This document shows positions 6,760 through 10,330 of a DNA stretch of 10,330 nt, piece by piece. The notes under the pieces are model-generated. The model did no database searches and was not told where the DNA came from. It saw nothing but the letters and a program-made list of their open reading frames with translations. Made by a program: the position numbers and the translations under genes. The stretch spans positions 1 through 10,330 of the forward strand of contig CAZSMJ010000068.1 in the NCBI GenBank assembly GCA_964608055.1, in the 5' to 3' direction. Numbering within the stretch: the first letter of the stretch is position 1; each line of letters starts with the position of its first letter. Source of the stretch: JALYNX01 sp964608055. Its GTDB lineage: Bacteria > Actinomycetota > Acidimicrobiia > Spongiisociales > ZC4RG35.

Positions 6760-6803
6760 GTTCATCCCGTGTTCACCTACCTACCCCCGGTCGTTCAAGG
6801 GCG
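6760..6803 (+). promoter_or_regulatory. PHO box upstream of pstS
   Basis: Three direct-repeat units begin with GTTCA in an exact 11-nt phase: GTTCATCCCGT (6760-6770), GTTCACCTACC (6771-6781) and, skipping one unit, GTTCAAGGGCG (6793-6803). This matches the arrangement described for PhoP boxes in Streptomyces, where GTTCACC-type 11-nt direct repeats lie before pstS. The expected binder is a PhoP/RegX3-like OmpR-family response regulator, encoded elsewhere. A TACGTT at 6809-6814 could serve as the -10 element, with the box replacing the -35. The pstS ATG is 84 bp after the last unit. Confidence 0.75.
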
Positions 6804-6817
6804 TTTCTTACGTTCTA

Positions 6818-6840
6818 GGTGACCGTGGCGGGGTGACCGT
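6818..6840 (+). repeat. Direct repeat GGTGACCGT in the pstS leader
   Basis: GGTGACCGT occurs at 6818-6826 and again at 6832-6840, a 14-nt period, between the PHO box and the pstS start. It could be a second protein-binding site or part of the untranslated leader. No function is established, and chance duplication is possible. Confidence 0.35.
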
Positions 6841-6886
6841 CCATGGTTCGGCATTGAACTGGTTCCCTAACAAGGAGTAACAAGGG

Positions 6887-7966
6887 ATGAAAGTCCGAAT
6901 CAAGCGCCTGGTCGGTCTGGTAGCCGTCCTCGCCCTCGTCCTCGCCGCTTGTAGCGGAGATGGTGACGCCACAACAACCTCGGCAGATGGGGAAGGACCC
7001 ACCACTACGGCTGCACCCGGAGAGCCGACGACCACGGCCGAGGCCGGTGATGGCGAGCTCTCGGGCAGCATTGTGGTGTCGGGTTCCTCGACGGTCGAGC
7101 CGATCACGGCTCGAGTCGGCGAGGCTTTCGATGGAGCCAACCCCGGCGTGGCCACCTCCGTCGAGGGCCCGGGTACCGGTGACGGGTTCGCCCGTTTCTG
7201 CAACAACGAGACCGATATCTCGGATGCTTCTCGTCCCATCTCCGACGAGGAGATCGGGCTCTGTGAGGCTGCGGGAGTCGAATACGTCGAGCTCCACATC
7301 GCAACCGACGGTCTCACGGTGATGACCAACCCGGAGAACGAGGCGGTCAGCTGTCTGGCCTTCACCGACCTCTACGCCCTGCTGGGGCCGGAGTCGGAAG
7401 GCTTTGCCAACTGGTCAGACGCCAACGACCTGGCCGCCGAGCTGAGTGCGCCAAACGCCCCTTACTCGGATGACGCCCTCGTGGTCTACGGCCCTGGTGA
7501 GGAGTCTGGGACCTACGACACGTTTGTGGAATTCGTGATCGCAGACATCTCTGAGGAGCGACTGGGTGAGGACAACGCCTTCACCCGTGCCGACTACAAC
7601 GCCTCGGCCAACGACAACGTGATCGTCGAAGGCATCACCGAGAACCCAACCTCACTGGGATGGGTCGGGTTCGCCTTCTTCGAGGCGAACGCCGATGTGC
7701 TCAAGGCGATCGAGCTGGACAACGGTGAATCGGGATGTGTGGCCCCCACGGTGGAGACCATCGCCAGCTTCGAGTACCCGCTGTCACGGCCGTTGTTCAT
7801 CTACGTGAAGACCACCGACCTGGCATCCCGGCCCGAGCTGACCGCATTCGTCGACTACTTCCTCTCGGACGCGGGTCTGGCGTTCGTGAGCGACGCTGGT
7901 TACGTGCAACTGCCGGCAGAGGACATCGAGGCGACTCGCGGTGCCTGGGAAGGCGCCAAGGGTTAG
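6887..7966 (+). CDS. pstS: Phosphate ABC transporter substrate-binding lipoprotein
   Basis: This 359-residue extracytoplasmic phosphate-binding protein delivers phosphate to the PstC-PstA channel. The N-terminus is a lipoprotein signal: MKVRIKRLVG, a hydrophobic core, then the lipobox LAAC with C22 as lipidation site. Residues 28-55 form a linker with three TTT clusters, likely a flexible tether from the membrane. The binding-protein fold follows: SGSSTV (65-70), GTGDGF (96-101), DISDASRPIS (110-119) and GEESGTYDTF (204-213) supply backbone and Ser/Thr/Asp contacts to phosphate. Four cysteines (105, 126, 156, 284) could form disulfides outside the cell. AAGGAG at 6872-6877, 9 nt before the ATG, is a good ribosome site. 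Expression is probably induced by phosphate starvation through the upstream PHO box. It is the first gene of pstSCAB, and a large stem-loop follows its stop. Confidence 0.97.
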   Translation: MKVRIKRLVGLVAVLALVLAACSGDGDATTTSADGEGPTTTAAPGEPTTTAEAGDGELSGSIVVSGSSTVEPITARVGEAFDGANPGVATSVEGPGTGDGFARFCNNETDISDASRPISDEEIGLCEAAGVEYVELHIATDGLTVMTNPENEAVSCLAFTDLYALLGPESEGFANWSDANDLAAELSAPNAPYSDDALVVYGPGEESGTYDTFVEFVIADISEERLGEDNAFTRADYNASANDNVIVEGITENPTSLGWVGFAFFEANADVLKAIELDNGESGCVAPTVETIASFEYPLSRPLFIYVKTTDLASRPELTAFVDYFLSDAGLAFVSDAGYVQLPAEDIEATRGAWEGAKG

Positions 7967-7970
7967 GGCA

Positions 7971-8012
7971 TAGAGGTCGAGGGGCCGGGCAACCGCCCGG
8001 CCCCTCCCTCTA
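7971..8012 (+). terminator. Strong pstS-pstC intercistronic stem-loop, likely partial terminator or mRNA stabiliser
   Basis: A 12-bp perfect G-C stem (GAGGGGCCGGGC 7979-7990 with GCCCGGCCCCTC 7995-8006) closes an AACC tetraloop. A further 6 bp pair outside it (TAGAGG 7971-7976 with CCTCTA 8007-8012), leaving only a 2-nt TC bulge on the 5' side. No U-run follows, so this is not a classical terminator. It starts 4 nt after the pstS stop and ends 18 nt before the pstC ATG. Such structures are known to protect the upstream mRNA or reduce read-through, giving more binding protein than permease. Confidence 0.8.
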
Positions 8013-8030
8013 ATCTCTGACCGGACATCC

Positions 8031-8960
8031 ATGACCATTGCCCAAACCTCCGGGGACACCGTTATCGATCTCAGCGGCGATGTGCGTCGTCGGCGCCGTG
8101 AGCGCCGGGTCAAGGCGGTGTTCTTCGCGGCGGCTGCCATCTCGATCCTGATATCGGTTGCCATCGTGCTGGCTCTCGCCGGCAAGGCTTGGGCATTCTT
8201 GACGGCGATCGAATTGAATCAGTTGTGGGCGGATGGCTGGTTCCCAAGACGCGGACGGTTCCAGCTGCCGGCCCTCCTGACCCATACCCTCATGGTCTCC
8301 GGTATCGCCATGTTGGTGGCCGTGCCGTTCGGGCTCGGTTCGGCGGTTTACCTCTCCGAGTACGCCCGGTCCGGCGTGCGCCGCGTCCTCAAACCGACTC
8401 TCGAGATTCTGGCCGGTATCCCCTCAGTGGTGCTCGGCTTCTTTGCACTCCAATTCATCACTCCCAACATCGTTCGCGGGTTGTTTCCCGACGCCCAGAG
8501 CGCAAACTTCCTTGCGGCGGGGATCGCGGTCGGGATCCTGACCATCCCCCTGGTCGCGTCGGTATCGGAGGACGCGATGCGGGCCGTGCCCCTGCCCTTG
8601 CGAGAGGCGTCGTACGGATTAGGGGCCAAGCAGTGGCACACCGCGCTCCGGGTCGTCTTTCCAGCAGCCCTGTCGGGGATCATCGCCGCAGTCATCCTCG
8701 GTATTTCGCGGGCGATCGGTGAGACGATGGTGGTTGCTCTCGCCGCCGGGCTCAACGGGATACTCACCTTCAACCCGACCGAGGGGGGGCTGACCATGAC
8801 CGGCGCAATGGCCAACCTGGCGGTCGGGTCCGACCAGGTGGCCGGTGACGTGGCCGCCTTCCAATCCCTGTTCTTCGTGGGGCTGGTGCTTTTTGCACTG
8901 ACGCTGAGCCTCAATGTCATCAGTGGTCGACTAGTCCGTCGTTTCCGGCAGAGGTACTGA
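8031..8960 (+). CDS. pstC: Phosphate ABC transporter permease PstC
   Basis: This 309-residue inner-membrane permease forms the phosphate channel with PstA. A cytoplasmic N-terminus with an arginine cluster (19-26) precedes about six helices, near 28-51, 83-105, 122-145, 159-177, 209-227 and 278-298. YLSEYA (107-112), LEILAGIPSVVLGF (124-137) and the EAA coupling loop around REASYGLGAKQWHTALRVV (191-209) identify the family. The EAA loop docks on PstB. The length is normal. The ATG at 8031 lacks a clear ribosome site, and the large stem-loop ends 18 nt upstream, so its translation may be weaker than that of pstS. The stop is 1 bp before the GTG of pstA. PstC is told from PstA by its place directly after pstS and by the long periplasmic stretch after helix 1. 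Confidence 0.95.
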   Translation: MTIAQTSGDTVIDLSGDVRRRRRERRVKAVFFAAAAISILISVAIVLALAGKAWAFLTAIELNQLWADGWFPRRGRFQLPALLTHTLMVSGIAMLVAVPFGLGSAVYLSEYARSGVRRVLKPTLEILAGIPSVVLGFFALQFITPNIVRGLFPDAQSANFLAAGIAVGILTIPLVASVSEDAMRAVPLPLREASYGLGAKQWHTALRVVFPAALSGIIAAVILGISRAIGETMVVALAAGLNGILTFNPTEGGLTMTGAMANLAVGSDQVAGDVAAFQSLFFVGLVLFALTLSLNVISGRLVRRFRQRY

Positions 8961-8961
8961 C

Positions 8962-9927
8962 GTGACTGCCCACACCGAAGCCCTGACCACCACCGAGCTA
9001 GTTCGCAGGTCGATCGAAGGGCGCCGGTTCAGCCCGGTCAACGCTCTGGTGGCATTCATGCTGCTATTCACATTGCTCACTTCGGTGGTGATCCTGGTCA
9101 CACTCCTCGCCGACACCATCGCAACTGCCCTGCCCGTGTTCCAAGCCCGGGGGTTGTCGTTCGTCACCGACTCGTTGTCACCCAGCGCCGAGTCGGCAGG
9201 GATCTGGCAGGGGATCATGGGGTCGCTAGCTCTGACTGGATTCGTGATCGCCGTCGCTTTCCCGCTAGGCGTGGCGGCGGCGGTCTATCTGGAGGAGTAC
9301 GCCACGGACAACGGCGTGACCAGGTTCATCAATGCCAACATCCGCAACCTGGCCGGAGTGCCTTCGATCGTCTACGGAATCCTCGGTTTGTTCCTGTTCG
9401 TCGAGATTGTGATGCGGGGCGTGTTCGGTGCAGAGGGTGGTATCGCGGGTCGGAACGTGATCGCCGGGGGGCTCACCCTGGCAGTGCTGGTGCTCCCGAT
9501 CATGATCATCACGACCTCGGAGGCGCTGCGCGCAGTGCCCGGGGGGTTGCGGGAGGCTTCGTTGGCCGTGGGGGCTACGCGATGGGAGACGATCCGGCAC
9601 CATGTGCTCCCGGTCGCCTTTCCCGCCATCCTCACCGGGTCGGTGCTGACCATCGCCCGCGCCTTTGGCGAGTCGGCGCCACTCCTTCTCGCCGGCGCCC
9701 AACTTTCGCTGTTCTTCAGTGTCGCCAACGATGCTTCGTTCGCCGACCTGGTGACCAGCCAGCCCTATACCGCACTGCCGATCATCATCTTCAACTTCGC
9801 CCGACAGCCACAGGCCGAATTCGTCGCCTTGACCGCAGCCGCCATCGTCGTCCTCTTGGTGATGCTGCTCACCGTGAACGCGGCGGCAGTCCTGGCCCGT
9901 GACCGCTTCGAGCGGAGATACCGATGA
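8962..9927 (+). CDS. pstA: Phosphate ABC transporter permease PstA
   Basis: This 321-residue second permease subunit of the Pst importer has about six helices: near 27-51, 85-108, 132-150, 167-184, 217-235 and 286-310. YLEEYA (109-114), NLAGVPSIVYGILGL (129-143) and the EAA loop SEALRAVPGGLREASLAVGA (186-205) are family hallmarks. The GTG start follows the pstC stop by 1 bp, with GAGG at 8951-8954 inside the end of pstC as ribosome site, 7 nt away. The gene ends in an ATGA overlap with pstB. Both junctions point to translational coupling, keeping the two permeases and the ATPase in balance. The protein appears complete. Confidence 0.95.
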   Translation: MTAHTEALTTTELVRRSIEGRRFSPVNALVAFMLLFTLLTSVVILVTLLADTIATALPVFQARGLSFVTDSLSPSAESAGIWQGIMGSLALTGFVIAVAFPLGVAAAVYLEEYATDNGVTRFINANIRNLAGVPSIVYGILGLFLFVEIVMRGVFGAEGGIAGRNVIAGGLTLAVLVLPIMIITTSEALRAVPGGLREASLAVGATRWETIRHHVLPVAFPAILTGSVLTIARAFGESAPLLLAGAQLSLFFSVANDASFADLVTSQPYTALPIIIFNFARQPQAEFVALTAAAIVVLLVMLLTVNAAAVLARDRFERRYR

Positions 9928-10330
9928 ATCCTCAGGAAGGCGACGACTTGACTACCAATACCGACACCACAAGCATCGAATCAGCCACTGAGGCCGCCAT
10001 AACCGAGCAGGCGGCGAGGGTGGCAAAGGCAGCCGAGGCCATCGCCATACCCCGAGACCAGCAGCCCTTGATCTTTGATGTTGAGAAGCTCACCGTCTAC
10101 TACGGCTCCTTTCGTGCGGTGCGTGACGTCGATCTCGATATTCGTCAGAACCAGATCACGGCTCTGATCGGGCCCTCCGGCTGTGGCAAGTCCACCGTGC
10201 TCCGCTGCTTCAACAGGATGAACGACCTGATCGAGACCGCCCGTGTCGAGGGCAAAGTCCAGTACCACGGAGTGGATCTCTACGGCGACAACGTCGACCC
10301 CGTGGAGGTGCGACGGCGGATCGGCATGGT
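9924..10330 (+). CDS. pstB: Phosphate ABC transporter ATPase PstB, 5' part
   Basis: This is the ATPase that powers PstCA, cut off by the window edge after 135 codons. The ABC core begins near residue 49 with LIFDVEKLTVYYGSFRAV. Walker A GPSGCGKST is at 83-91, and LRCFNRMNDLI (93-103) is the highly conserved PstB segment after it. The Walker B, signature and H-loop motifs lie beyond the window. The ATG overlaps the pstA stop (ATGA), and GGAG at 9914-9917 is 6 nt upstream, so this start is well supported. Residues 1-48 form a Thr/Ala/Glu-rich extension before the core, longer than the short leaders usual in PstB. TTG 9948 is a possible but weaker later start. No stop occurs within the window. 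Confidence 0.95.
   Translation, partial: MNPQEGDDLTTNTDTTSIESATEAAITEQAARVAKAAEAIAIPRDQQPLIFDVEKLTVYYGSFRAVRDVDLDIRQNQITALIGPSGCGKSTVLRCFNRMNDLIETARVEGKVQYHGVDLYGDNVDPVEVRRRIGM

Noticed and set aside
7028..7052. Repeated Thr codons in the pstS linker as a possible DNA repeat or slippage tract
   Set aside because: The three TTT clusters use mixed Thr codons and match the flexible linkers common in actinobacterial lipoproteins.

Overview
This window is about 10.3 kb of high-GC, gene-dense bacterial DNA with almost no intergenic space. It most likely comes from an actinomycetote: a WhiB-family iron-sulfur regulator is present, a family confined to Actinomycetota and their phages. The glutamine synthetase resembles mycobacterial GlnA2, and the phosphate operon carries an actinobacterial-style PHO box. 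I see no mobile element, CRISPR array, tRNA or rRNA. The class cannot be settled from this window.

Two gene clusters diverge from a 98-bp region at 3918-4015. Leftward (minus strand), in order of transcription: an unrecognised four-helix membrane protein with an acidic tail (2910-3917), a WhiB protein (2560-2829, start uncertain), a 12-helix major facilitator transporter of the YbjJ-like type that probably starts at a CTG codon (1380-2543), and a GlnA2-like type I glutamine synthetase (27-1352). A further gene may begin in a GTGA overlap at the left edge. Spacings are 16-80 bp, so a single transcript is possible, although whiB may have its own promoter. The glutamine synthetase has two substitutions at positions that are catalytic in the enterobacterial enzyme, so its real substrate is uncertain.

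Rightward (plus strand): a TetR-family regulator (4016-4633), polyphosphate kinase ppk1 (4652-6724), then the high-affinity phosphate ABC importer pstS-pstC-pstA-pstB (6887 to the right edge, with pstB cut off). A perfect 9-bp inverted repeat in the divergent region is the natural candidate operator for the TetR protein. Upstream of pstS, three GTTCA-type units in an 11-nt phase form a convincing PHO box. Between pstS and pstC lies a very strong stem-loop that probably sets the excess of binding protein over permease.

Functionally, the right half is a phosphate module: Pst imports phosphate under starvation and Ppk1 stores phosphoryl groups as polyphosphate. The left half joins a redox- or NO-sensing type regulator to a transporter and a glutamine-synthetase-like enzyme. 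The best leads are the altered GlnA2-like enzyme with its linked transporter and WhiB protein, the TetR-type palindrome between the two clusters, and the regulatory structures around pstS. I found no clearly unprecedented system.
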